Below are positions 1 to 5,647 of a stretch of 5,647 nucleotides of DNA, one piece after another. Numbering within the stretch: position 1 is the first letter of the stretch; every line of letters begins with the position of its first letter. Under the pieces are notes generated by a model. It did no database searches, had not been told where the DNA came from, and saw only the letters and a list, made by a program, of their open reading frames with translations. This DNA comes from Pedobacter sp. (GTDB lineage Bacteria > Bacteroidota > Bacteroidia > Sphingobacteriales > Sphingobacteriaceae), in NCBI GenBank assembly GCA_028287885.1, contig JAQBOT010000080.1, forward strand, positions 1 to 5,647. The letters are read 5' to 3'. The position numbers were made by a program, and so were the translations under genes.

Positions 1-1359
1 AATCGTTTTCAGTTGCAAATATTCTTTAGACATGTAAATATACCCGCCATTGTCGTTGTACGCGGATGAGTTTTTTAGAATGTAAAACCTCTTGCCATCT
101 TTGTTTTCTGCAAGACCAATAATGTGCATGTTGTGATTATCCTGGGTTGTATAGTCGTCAAATGCCGCTTGCCTGCTTTGCTGAGTCACTACTTTCCCAT
201 CTGCTAGCTTGCAGTATCCATCTTTATAACCCTCTTGGATATCGCCATCCCAGGCAACTGAATAATTATTCAATAATGCATGATCTACAATACTGATAAA
301 GTCAGTCAAGGGCACGTTCAAATATTCATCATTATTCCAGTTTGAAGGCATCTCTAAGGCGAATTTGGCGTAAAAGGGATGATGGGTATAAGAGGTAATC
401 TCCACGTAATTGTCTGGATTGATGCCTACCTTTTCTGCTGCAAACGACTGCGGTGTGTATCTTTTACCCTCGAATACAAATGATTCGGGTGCCTTAGGGA
501 TAGTTTTGTATACAATTTCGGCTATTGATTTTTTGTATTCATCAGCAGTCATCTTGCCATAGCCTCTATCTACGTATGCTTTTATCTTGTCAGTAGATTC
601 GTGTTCCATCTTCAAATGGTTGAACTGAACGGCTGGGTCATACTTTCCAGAATATACTTCCTCAGGAATTGCACCGAAATTTCTGTAGACTTTTAGAGCA
701 TGGAAAGTTAATCCACCTTCATTAAAGGATTGATTCCCTTGTAGTCTGATGTACCGCTCTGCTTTATCTAAAAACGTTGGTGTAACAAAAAACATTGGAG
801 AGAGCGGCACCGGCTTTTTGCCAAGCCTTATGGCTTCCGTTTCGATGAAAGAAGTGGTGGCAAAACTCCAGCAGGTTCCAGTATTGTGCTGATCTTTAAT
901 CGGCGTGCTTTTAATGAGCTTGATGATTTTATAACCGTTAAGCTGCGGATTTAAGTTTACCTTTTGTACATATTCATAGGTGCTGGGTTTTAACTTCAAG
1001 GCATACGAGCCACCACCCTGAATCCAATGACCATCAATCACCGAATCCCCACCAAGAAAAACTCCTTTATACCCTGTGCCCGGACCCAGTTGGCTTGAAA
1101 AATCGGCGAATATGCTGTCTTTGACCATCCATACTGAATCCATCAAAAGGTCGATATGTGATTGATCGGGGCTATCAAATGTACCGCTTAACGCCTTAGC
1201 AATAACTTTAAAATGCATTAACGTTGTAATTTTTGGCCCGTTAGGTACAATAATTTTTCCTAGCCATGAACCCTGAAGTCGCTGAGTTGTTTTGTTCTGT
1301 CCAAAAAGCAGGGAACAGGTAAAAAACAGGCAAATGGTGATGAAAGCTTTTGTTTTCAT
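1..1359 (-). CDS. Exported C1B (bleomycin hydrolase/PepC-like) cysteine peptidase with extra N-terminal domain; 3' end beyond window
   Basis: An open frame of 453 codons runs from ATG at 1359 to the left edge without a stop. Residues 1-20 look like a Sec signal peptide (cleavage likely near LLFG/Q), so the product is probably periplasmic or surface-exposed. Residues ~27-125 match a domain I know from the N-terminus of Bacteroidota alpha/beta hydrolases (GSWLGK, TFDSPDQ, GHWIQGGGSYALKL). Residues ~135-453 are a papain-fold peptidase: Gln157 and Cys163 in KDQHNTGTCWSF, an AWDGD segment at 379-383, His412 in NMHIIG and Asn430 in LKNSSAYN. All four catalytic positions are present, so activity is plausible, probably as an aminopeptidase or oligopeptidase. 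The usual Asn-Ser-Trp after the active Asn reads Asn-Ser-Ser. By family length about 15-25 residues are missing at the C-terminus. It is divergent from the kinase gene. No clear ribosome binding site is visible, as is usual in this phylum. Confidence 0.88.
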   Translation of the reverse strand, partial: MKTKAFITICLFFTCSLLFGQNKTTQRLQGSWLGKIIVPNGPKITTLMHFKVIAKALSGTFDSPDQSHIDLLMDSVWMVKDSIFADFSSQLGPGTGYKGVFLGGDSVIDGHWIQGGGSYALKLKPSTYEYVQKVNLNPQLNGYKIIKLIKSTPIKDQHNTGTCWSFATTSFIETEAIRLGKKPVPLSPMFFVTPTFLDKAERYIRLQGNQSFNEGGLTFHALKVYRNFGAIPEEVYSGKYDPAVQFNHLKMEHESTDKIKAYVDRGYGKMTADEYKKSIAEIVYKTIPKAPESFVFEGKRYTPQSFAAEKVGINPDNYVEITSYTHHPFYAKFALEMPSNWNNDEYLNVPLTDFISIVDHALLNNYSVAWDGDIQEGYKDGYCKLADGKVVTQQSRQAAFDDYTTQDNHNMHIIGLAENKDGKRFYILKNSSAYNDNGGYIYMSKEYLQLKTI

Positions 1360-1428
1360 GATATTCTATTTAATGGTTATTTAAACCAAAGGAGAAGCTT
1401 TCATTTAATTGCCACAATTCTATTATTT

Positions 1429-1474
1429 GAATGCGCAGGAATACTGTCTGAATCATTAAATCCAATTGACGAAT
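1429..1474. promoter_or_regulatory. Helically phased GAAT direct repeats in the divergent intergenic region
   Basis: GAAT occurs on the plus strand at 1429, 1439, 1450 and 1471, giving steps of 10, 11 and 21 bp, so all copies face the same side of the helix. The copies at 1429, 1450 and 1471 are exactly 21 bp apart; the outer two extend to GAATGC. LytTR-domain regulators are known to bind pairs of roughly 9-bp direct repeats separated by about 12 bp, which gives the same period. A LytTR regulator is encoded next door, so these could be its operator. The repeat core is short and does not match the published LytTR consensus, so chance is a real alternative. A short inverted repeat, ATGCA-N3-TGCAT, lies at 1473-1485. 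Confidence 0.3.
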
Positions 1475-1536
1475 GCAATGTGCATAGCCAAAAGCTGTAT
1501 TGGTATAATTAATAGCAGTTTGCTACGGCCTTTAGA

Positions 1537-1544
1537 TATATTTG
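1537..1544 (+). promoter_or_regulatory. Possible Bacteroidota -7 box for the kinase-regulator operon
   Basis: TATATTTG fits the TAnnTTTG -7 consensus of the Bacteroidota primary sigma factor exactly. Transcription would start near 1551, leaving a very short leader before ATG 1558 (or about 19 nt before the in-frame ATG at 1570). The -33 element is poor: the nearest TTTG is at 1519-1522, only 14 nt upstream rather than about 19. The box is short and the region is AT-rich, so confidence is modest. Confidence 0.35.
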
Positions 1545-1557
1545 ATTTCTATAATTT

Positions 1558-2616
1558 ATGAGCACGATCATGAGTCGGGAATTCAAAGTAAGAGCAAATA
1601 TTGAAGTTGTACTGCATGTTTTGGTTTGGGGCTCCCTTTTCCTAACGGTGTGGTATAATGCTTATACTTTAGGGCCATTTAGAAAACAAGATGGGACCAT
1701 CTACCTTCCGTTAATCTGGAACATGATATTAAATCTGACCTTGTTCTATACCAATGCTTTGTACCTGGTTCCAAAATTCATTTCCCGCCATAAATACAGC
1801 CGGTATTTTTTAAGCGTGTTCTTTTTATATGCTTTCATCGTTGGAATAAATACTGTACTGGATCAGCAATATAGCCTGTCGCTATTTTCAAGTGAGAATG
1901 AGCCATTCTTTTCTGATCTGTTATTTAACATGCAGAGCAAAATAATTATCCTTTCATTATCCGTTGGCTACGCATTAACCCGGCAATGGATCATGACCGA
2001 GAGAATGCAACAACAGTTGGATAAAGTCAAACTGGCAAATGAGTTAAAATACCTGAAAGCACAAATCAATCCGCATTTCCTTTTTAATACGCTGAACATG
2101 GCCTACGCAACGGCAACAAAGAGCAATGACGTCACTACGGCTGATATTATCGAGAAGCTATCTGGATTGATGCGGTACGTATTGTATGAAAGTAATGAAG
2201 ATAAAGTTTGCCTGGAGAAGGAAATTGAATACATTGACAACACGGTGAACCTGCAACTACAGCGATTATCGCCTGAATTGGCTGCCCAGGTAAAGTATGA
2301 GGTAAGGGGCAACTGGCAAAATTGCAAGATTGCACCATTAATTCTGATTCCATTCATTGAAAATGTCTTTAAACATGGAGTCATTTTGAGTAGAAAGGCG
2401 GAGATTTTTATCTCTATAATCCTGGAGGCGGGATCCTTGATCCTTGAAACGAGAAACCAAAAAAGCACTCCAAGATCTTTAGAACAATCAAATTCTGGTA
2501 TCGGTCTGAGGAATGCAACAGAACGATTGCAGCTCTTGTATCCGAATCAGCATAAACTGGAAATCCAAGAGACAGATTCGTCATTTCGGATAAGATTAGA
2601 GATAGAAATTAACTAG
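1558..2616 (+). CDS. LytS-type sensor histidine kinase (His_kinase/HATPase_c), membrane protein
   Basis: This is the sensor half of a two-component system in the inner membrane; 352 residues is normal for the family. Four hydrophobic helices lie at about 15-34, 49-72, 81-101 and 121-141, followed by a charged helical linker (~142-165). The phosphoacceptor is His173 in KAQINPHFLFNTLN, the signature of the LytS/YehU His_kinase family. The ATPase part shows the N box with Asn269 in PFIENVFKHG (265-274), Asn300 in the D-box region, and a G box at 313-324 (SGIGLRNATERL). There is no separate sensor domain, so the signal is probably sensed by the membrane helices themselves and cannot be named. An in-frame ATG at 1570 is an alternative start; neither has a Shine-Dalgarno site. 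The partner regulator follows 6 bp downstream, so the two are almost certainly co-transcribed. Confidence 0.93.
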   Translation: MSTIMSREFKVRANIEVVLHVLVWGSLFLTVWYNAYTLGPFRKQDGTIYLPLIWNMILNLTLFYTNALYLVPKFISRHKYSRYFLSVFFLYAFIVGINTVLDQQYSLSLFSSENEPFFSDLLFNMQSKIIILSLSVGYALTRQWIMTERMQQQLDKVKLANELKYLKAQINPHFLFNTLNMAYATATKSNDVTTADIIEKLSGLMRYVLYESNEDKVCLEKEIEYIDNTVNLQLQRLSPELAAQVKYEVRGNWQNCKIAPLILIPFIENVFKHGVILSRKAEIFISIILEAGSLILETRNQKSTPRSLEQSNSGIGLRNATERLQLLYPNQHKLEIQETDSSFRIRLEIEIN

Positions 2617-2622
2617 AATAAG

Positions 2623-3330
2623 ATGCGCTGTATAGCTATTGATGATGAACCATTTGCCCTCGAACTGATTACGGGTTATATTCAGAAAACACCTTTTTTA
2701 GAGTTTGTTGAAGGTTTTACAAACCCATTTAAGGCCATGTCCTTTTTAATGAGTACGCCAGTTGATCTTGTTTTCCTGGACATTAACATGCCTGAATTGT
2801 CAGGAATTGAATTACTGAAGTCATTAACTAAGGTGCCCAAAGTAATATTTACTACAGCATATCCGGAATTTGCTGCAGAAAGTTATGATTTCAATGCCGT
2901 TGATTTCTTGCTTAAGCCGATCAAGTACGACCGCTTTCTCAAAGCAGTAAATAAGGCAAATGAAAATCTATCACATAAAGAAGTTGATAAGGCAGTTGCT
3001 CATCCAGCGGATCCGCATAAAGAATCGATCCTGGTTAAAAGTGGTACACAGCTATTCCAAATAGCTATAGATGATATCTTTTACATTGAAGGGGCAGGAA
3101 ATTACATGACTTTTTATACCGAAAGTCGAAAGATCATGGTACTCCAGCCAATGAGTGATATTATTAAAATGCTTCCTGAAAGTATTTTCGTTCGCATCCA
3201 TAAATCGTATATCATCTCCTTGAAGCATATTGGAATCATTGAGAAGGCTCGGGTTATCATTAACAAAACACCTATTCCAATTGGGATTACTTATCGGGAG
3301 CAATTTTCAAAAATGATCCGAGAAAGGTAG
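2623..3330 (+). CDS. LytTR-family response regulator
   Basis: This cytoplasmic DNA-binding regulator is the expected target of the kinase encoded just upstream. Residues 1-~115 form a receiver domain with the acidic pair Asp7-Asp8 (IDDEP), phosphoacceptor Asp53 (FLDINMPELSG), Thr77 and Lys98 (FLLKPI), so all phosphotransfer positions are intact. A linker (~116-133) leads to a LytTR DNA-binding domain (~135-233) with the typical segments DIFYIEGAGNYMTFY and FVRIHKSYIISL. The length (235 residues) is standard for this architecture. ATG 2623 is the natural start because the receiver begins immediately with MRCIAIDDEP, 6 bp after the kinase stop. Target genes are not known. The divergent region upstream of the kinase and the genes downstream are the obvious candidates. 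Confidence 0.95.
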   Translation: MRCIAIDDEPFALELITGYIQKTPFLEFVEGFTNPFKAMSFLMSTPVDLVFLDINMPELSGIELLKSLTKVPKVIFTTAYPEFAAESYDFNAVDFLLKPIKYDRFLKAVNKANENLSHKEVDKAVAHPADPHKESILVKSGTQLFQIAIDDIFYIEGAGNYMTFYTESRKIMVLQPMSDIIKMLPESIFVRIHKSYIISLKHIGIIEKARVIINKTPIPIGITYREQFSKMIRER

Positions 3331-3360
3331 CGCTGTCTGCAAAACATAGCTAAGCTTTCT
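3321..3360 (+). other. Weak imperfect stem-loop at the end of the regulator gene
   Basis: AGAAAG (3321-3326) and TAGC (3328-3331) can pair with GCTA (3349-3352) and CTTTCT (3355-3360), with a small internal loop and a 17-nt terminal loop. The stem overlaps the TAG stop of the regulator. No U-run follows, so it is not a standard intrinsic terminator. It might reduce read-through into the small gene at 3412, or be chance pairing. Confidence 0.22.
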
Positions 3361-3411
3361 ACTTTGATTTAAATGAAAATTTACCTAATTTACTTTCTAA
3401 GTCTAGCTGTT

Positions 3412-3735
3412 ATGAAAAAGCTTTCACGTCTAATTTTGGCCACGCTCATCGTGTTCTGTTCCCTTAACCTTTCTTCAACTGCATCAAGTAAAGTCGAAAA
3501 GGCTCCGCATGAAACATTAACCCCACAGCAACAAGTACGTTTGCATGTGATTACCGAGCGGTTAGCGGAGATCAAGCATATGGACAAATCCACGCTAACT
3601 AAAAGCGAAAAGAAGTCTCTAAAATCAGAGCTTAGACAACTTAAGAAAGAGGCTAGAGGAATGGCAGTTGGCGGCGTCTTTCTTACTGTAGCTTCACTTT
3701 TAGCTGTTATTGTGTTATTAATACTTCTATTATAA
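3412..3735 (+). CDS. Small exported coiled-coil protein with C-terminal membrane anchor, function unknown
   Basis: From ATG 3412 the product has 107 residues. Residues 1-24 form a good signal peptide (MKKLSRLILATLIV, with a likely cut after Ser-Thr-Ala24). Residues ~37-82 are highly charged and helical (ERLAEIKHMDKS, then KKSLKSELRQLKKEAR) and may form a coiled coil. Residues ~86-107 are a hydrophobic helix that ends the protein. This predicts a periplasmic helix tethered by its C-terminus to the inner membrane. I recall similar small proteins in Sphingobacteriales genomes but know no function for them. An ATG at 3373 would add 13 residues before the signal peptide; 3412 is preferred because it starts directly with the Met-Lys-Lys signal peptide. 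The gene lies 81 bp after the regulator on the same strand and could be co-transcribed or a target; neither is shown. Confidence 0.72.
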   Translation: MKKLSRLILATLIVFCSLNLSSTASSKVEKAPHETLTPQQQVRLHVITERLAEIKHMDKSTLTKSEKKSLKSELRQLKKEARGMAVGGVFLTVASLLAVIVLLILLL

Positions 3736-3759
3736 TTTCATAATATTTCCATCAACTCG

Positions 3760-3769
3760 CCTCTAGAGG
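3760..3769. repeat. Perfect 10-bp palindrome between the small exported protein and the DUF6807 gene
   Basis: CCTCTAGAGG is self-complementary and stands out in an AT-rich intergenic stretch, about 80 bp upstream of the preferred DUF6807 start. It could be an operator for a dimeric regulator. It is too short, and lacks a loop and a U-run, to act as a terminator. Confidence 0.25.
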
Positions 3770-3847
3770 TTAACAAAGTTTAAGCTCATGCATTGGTGTA
3801 TCCCGAGTATATTACGTGGTAATAAAAAGGAATCTTATAAGTGTTCA

Positions 3848-4912
3848 ATGATTAAAAATATTAGAAGTATCGCAGCTTTCCTGCTGAGCGCCCTTATGCT
3901 GGCTGGCGCAATGAGCCTTAGTAGCTTTAAAAAAGATAAACGTTTTACAATCACAGCAAATGAAGCACAAAAAAGGGTCGACATTACTGTAGATGGTAAG
4001 CCCTTTACTTCCTATATATACCCGGAAGAATTAATGAAACCAGTACTGTATCCATTGCGGACTTCAAAGGGAACGCTGGTTACGCGTGGCTGGCCGATGG
4101 ATCCTCGCCCAGGAGAGCGTATTGACCATCCGCACCATGTAGGAATGTGGTTTAACTATGGAAATGTTAATGGTCTTGATTTTTGGAATAATTCTACCGC
4201 TATACCCGCCGAAAAGAAAAGTGCATTTGGCACCATTAAGCATGTTTCTGTAAACAAAATGACTGCTGACGATGATAAAGCAGAACTTGAGGTAACAATG
4301 AATTGGCAGAAGCCAGATGGCACCAGCCTTTTAAGAGAGGATACAAAATATATTTTCACAAAAGAAGGAGAACAGCTTGCCATTGAATTTCTAACCAAAC
4401 TGACCAGTTTAAAGGAAGATGTCTCTTTTACGGATAACAAAGAAGGATTATTGGGCATTCGTGTAGCACGTGAACTGGAACATCCATCTGATGAACCTCA
4501 AAAATTTACCGATGCTAATGGGATTGCAACGGAAGTGGCGAAGTTAAACAATGATGGAGTGACTGGTAAATACTTGAGCAGTGAAGGGATTGAGGGCGAT
4601 AGTGTTTGGGGGACCCGTGGCAAATGGGTTAACTTAAATGGGAAAATTGGAAATGAACTTATATCGTTGGTAATTCTTGATAATCCGCAAAATGTTGGCT
4701 ATCCGACTTACTGGCATGCGCGCGGTTACGGCTTATTTGCCGCTAACCCATTGGGACAAAAGGAATTTAGCAAGGGTAAGGAGGTCCTGAATTACAAGTT
4801 AAAAGCTGGCCAATCTGTAGTCTTTAAATATACCGTTTTAATTAACTCTGGCAGTAACCTGTCTGCCAATGAGGTTAATAAAAGATTTATGGAGTTCTCC
4901 CACACTAGGTAG
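3848..4912 (+). CDS. Exported DUF6807 ('PmoA-like') family protein
   Basis: From ATG 3848 the product has 354 residues. It opens with a signal peptide (~1-25, MIKNIRSIAAFLLSALMLAG), so it acts outside the cytoplasm. The rest matches the family often labelled 'methane oxygenase PmoA', now DUF6807. Recognisable segments are YIYPEELMKPVLYPL (56-70), the His-rich RIDHPHHVGMWFNYG (91-105), SFTDNKEGLLGIRVARELE (193-211), and the C-terminal block VGYPTYWHARGYGLFAANPL (283-302). Clustered His and Asp residues (Asp93, His94, His96, His97, His290) suggest a metal or carbohydrate ligand site, which is inference. The biochemical role is unknown and a methane-oxidising function should not be read from the name. 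Homologues often sit beside Gfo/Idh/MocA oxidoreductases and sugar-phosphate isomerases; none is present here. An ATG at 3788 would place 20 non-signal residues ahead of the signal peptide and is disfavoured. An AAGGA at 3827-3831 is rather far from the start. Confidence 0.9.
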   Translation: MIKNIRSIAAFLLSALMLAGAMSLSSFKKDKRFTITANEAQKRVDITVDGKPFTSYIYPEELMKPVLYPLRTSKGTLVTRGWPMDPRPGERIDHPHHVGMWFNYGNVNGLDFWNNSTAIPAEKKSAFGTIKHVSVNKMTADDDKAELEVTMNWQKPDGTSLLREDTKYIFTKEGEQLAIEFLTKLTSLKEDVSFTDNKEGLLGIRVARELEHPSDEPQKFTDANGIATEVAKLNNDGVTGKYLSSEGIEGDSVWGTRGKWVNLNGKIGNELISLVILDNPQNVGYPTYWHARGYGLFAANPLGQKEFSKGKEVLNYKLKAGQSVVFKYTVLINSGSNLSANEVNKRFMEFSHTR

Positions 4913-4923
4913 ATAAAGAATAG

Positions 4924-5313
4924 CTACAGCATGTGTCGTCTACCCATCGGCTCTCTGAACAACTTGTCATGGAATTTCTGAAGTTTGCCTCTTAAAATTA
5001 GAATGTCATTTACAAGACCTGGATCTAATCTTTGTCTAAATCTTAAGACAAGCTTCCTGTTTTCAAGGGAATATGATTTTAGTCTTTTGAAATGACTCGC
5101 TACCTCCAACTTCAATTGCGCATGTCGGCGGCACAAGTTTGAGAGGGTTCTGACATCATGCTCAGCCAGGATGAAACTTGCTGCGGAAAACAGAACTTGT
5201 AATCTGTTCAGTTCTTTTTCCATAGCTGTGATGTCAGCTATGCCAATCTCAAAGGTTGATTCCCTTTTGGTAGTCCTTCTAGGTAGTTGAATGTTGCTCT
5301 GTATCAGTTCCAT
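4924..5313 (-). CDS. Hypothetical small, basic, helical protein
   Basis: I do not recognise this family. From ATG 5313 the product has 129 residues. It has no signal peptide and no membrane segment, so it should be cytoplasmic. A short basic N-terminal stretch (LPRRTTKRES, residues 10-19) precedes mostly amphipathic helix, for example ITAMEKELNRLQVLFSAASF, then LKLEVASHFKRLKSYSLENR, then LVNDILILRGKLQKFHDKLF. The composition is rich in Leu, Arg and Lys, as in small proteins that dimerise or bind a partner or nucleic acid; that is only an inference. The frame extends upstream to a TTG at 5334, but ATG 5313 is the more ordinary start. It converges on the DUF6807 gene with 11 bp between the stops and no obvious terminator. 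Length and protein-like composition favour a real gene over a chance frame, but not conclusively. Confidence 0.58.
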   Translation of the reverse strand: MELIQSNIQLPRRTTKRESTFEIGIADITAMEKELNRLQVLFSAASFILAEHDVRTLSNLCRRHAQLKLEVASHFKRLKSYSLENRKLVLRFRQRLDPGLVNDILILRGKLQKFHDKLFREPMGRRHML

Positions 5314-5636
5314 AACGGTATCGTTGAGTAACAAATTTGGTGAGTATAAAAGATATTCGCTATGACAGCTGGCAGGATATTATATGATTGTCGTCAAGGA
5401 TTTAAAAAAGCAATCACCAATATTGTTGATAAATAAATCCATTTTTCAACAATCGCTTTCATAGGATTAATCTATTAAACGTTTTTGAGGTCAGTATATT
5501 ACAATGAACAAGAAACGATTACTGTACTGTGTTCTTCCTTTCAAAACAACAAATCAGCGGAAGCAGACTGGGAATTTTAAGAATCGGTGTAATGAAATAA
5601 GCCAATATTTTCATAAATTACAATAAATTGAACCAC
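5314..5636. other. Intergenic region without a convincing gene
   Basis: This AT-rich stretch separates the small minus-strand gene from the right edge. All three minus-strand frames entering from the right edge reach stops quickly, so no gene body crosses the edge on that strand. Plus-strand frames of 24 codons (5362-5436) and 40 codons (5504-5626, starting MNKKRLLYCV) exist but have nothing to support them. It holds the inverted repeat at 5422-5453, a GATATT direct repeat (5352-5357 and 5376-5381) and the palindrome CAAATTTG at 5332-5339, one base off the TAnnTTTG box for the minus-strand gene. ATG 5637 at the extreme right may begin the next plus-strand gene, but only three full codons are visible. 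Confidence 0.6.
5422..5453. repeat. Inverted repeat / hairpin in the right-hand intergenic region
   Basis: ATTGTTGA (5422-5429) and TCAACAAT (5446-5453) are perfectly complementary. Inside them AAAT (5431-5434) pairs with ATTT (5441-5444) after a single T-T mismatch, leaving a 6-nt loop. Outside, AAAGC (5407-5411) can pair with GCTTT (5455-5459) across a 10-nt bulge. Read on the minus strand, a run of six T follows about 12 nt after the main stem, so it could be a weak terminator for a minus-strand transcript entering from the right. It could equally be an operator upstream of the 4924-5313 gene. Confidence 0.5.
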
Positions 5637-5647
5637 ATGACAAACAG

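Noticed and set aside
1466..1509. TTGACG and TATAAT as a sigma70-type promoter for the kinase
   Set aside because: The two elements are 32 bp apart, far from 17, and Bacteroidota use a different promoter consensus.
2103..2468. 121-codon minus-strand frame opposite the kinase gene
   Set aside because: It lies entirely inside the well-supported kinase gene in antisense and has no protein-like domain; it is a shadow frame.
4156..4458. 100-codon minus-strand frame opposite the DUF6807 gene
   Set aside because: Antisense shadow of a conserved family gene, with low-complexity Ser-rich composition.
4908..4944. GGTAGA/TCTACC inverted repeat between the convergent genes as a bidirectional terminator
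   Set aside because: Only 6 bp of stem with a 25-nt loop and no T-run on either side.
5362..5436. 24-codon plus-strand frame (begins MTAGRILYDC)
   Set aside because: Too short, no promoter or ribosome site, and its end overlaps the inverted repeat; nothing distinguishes it from chance.
5504..5626. 40-codon plus-strand frame (begins MNKKRLLYCV)
   Set aside because: No recognisable domain, no signal or membrane segment, and no promoter box at proper spacing; chance frames of this length are common in such DNA.
5637..5647. Possible start of the next plus-strand gene (ATG ACA AAC)
   Set aside because: Only three complete codons are visible. A TAAATTG just upstream resembles a -7 box but lacks one T and has no -33 partner.

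Overview
The window looks like chromosomal DNA of a Bacteroidota bacterium, most likely order Sphingobacteriales (Pedobacter or Mucilaginibacter type). The evidence is the AT-rich sequence, the absence of strong Shine-Dalgarno sites, a possible TAnnTTTG promoter box, a LytS-type kinase with a LytTR regulator, and several exported proteins of families common in that phylum. The genus is an inference. I see no tRNA, rRNA, CRISPR array, insertion sequence or prophage gene.

Layout. Positions 1-1359 (minus strand) hold an exported papain-fold (C1B, bleomycin hydrolase/PepC-like) peptidase that runs off the left edge. It carries an extra N-terminal all-beta type domain usually seen in front of Bacteroidota alpha/beta hydrolases. 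A 198-bp divergent region (1360-1557) separates it from a two-component pair on the plus strand: a four-helix membrane LytS-type histidine kinase (1558-2616) and, 6 bp later, a LytTR response regulator (2623-3330). Next are a small exported protein with a helical middle and a C-terminal membrane anchor (3412-3735) and an exported DUF6807 ('PmoA-like') protein (3848-4912). A convergent small helical protein of unknown function lies at 4924-5313 (minus). The last 320 or so bases hold no convincing gene but contain a clear inverted repeat; an ATG at 5637 may open the next gene.

How they may work together. Only the kinase and regulator form a clear functional unit: the kinase senses an unknown signal at the membrane, phosphorylates the regulator, and the regulator binds DNA through its LytTR domain. 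The divergent region carries four GAAT elements on one face of the helix, three of them exactly 21 bp apart. That is the repeat geometry LytTR proteins use, so autoregulation and control of the divergent peptidase is a reasonable but untested idea. The DUF6807 protein and the small helical protein have no evident link to the pair.

The most unusual items are the domain fusion and altered Asn-Ser-Trp motif of the peptidase, the phased repeats between peptidase and kinase, and two small proteins I cannot assign.
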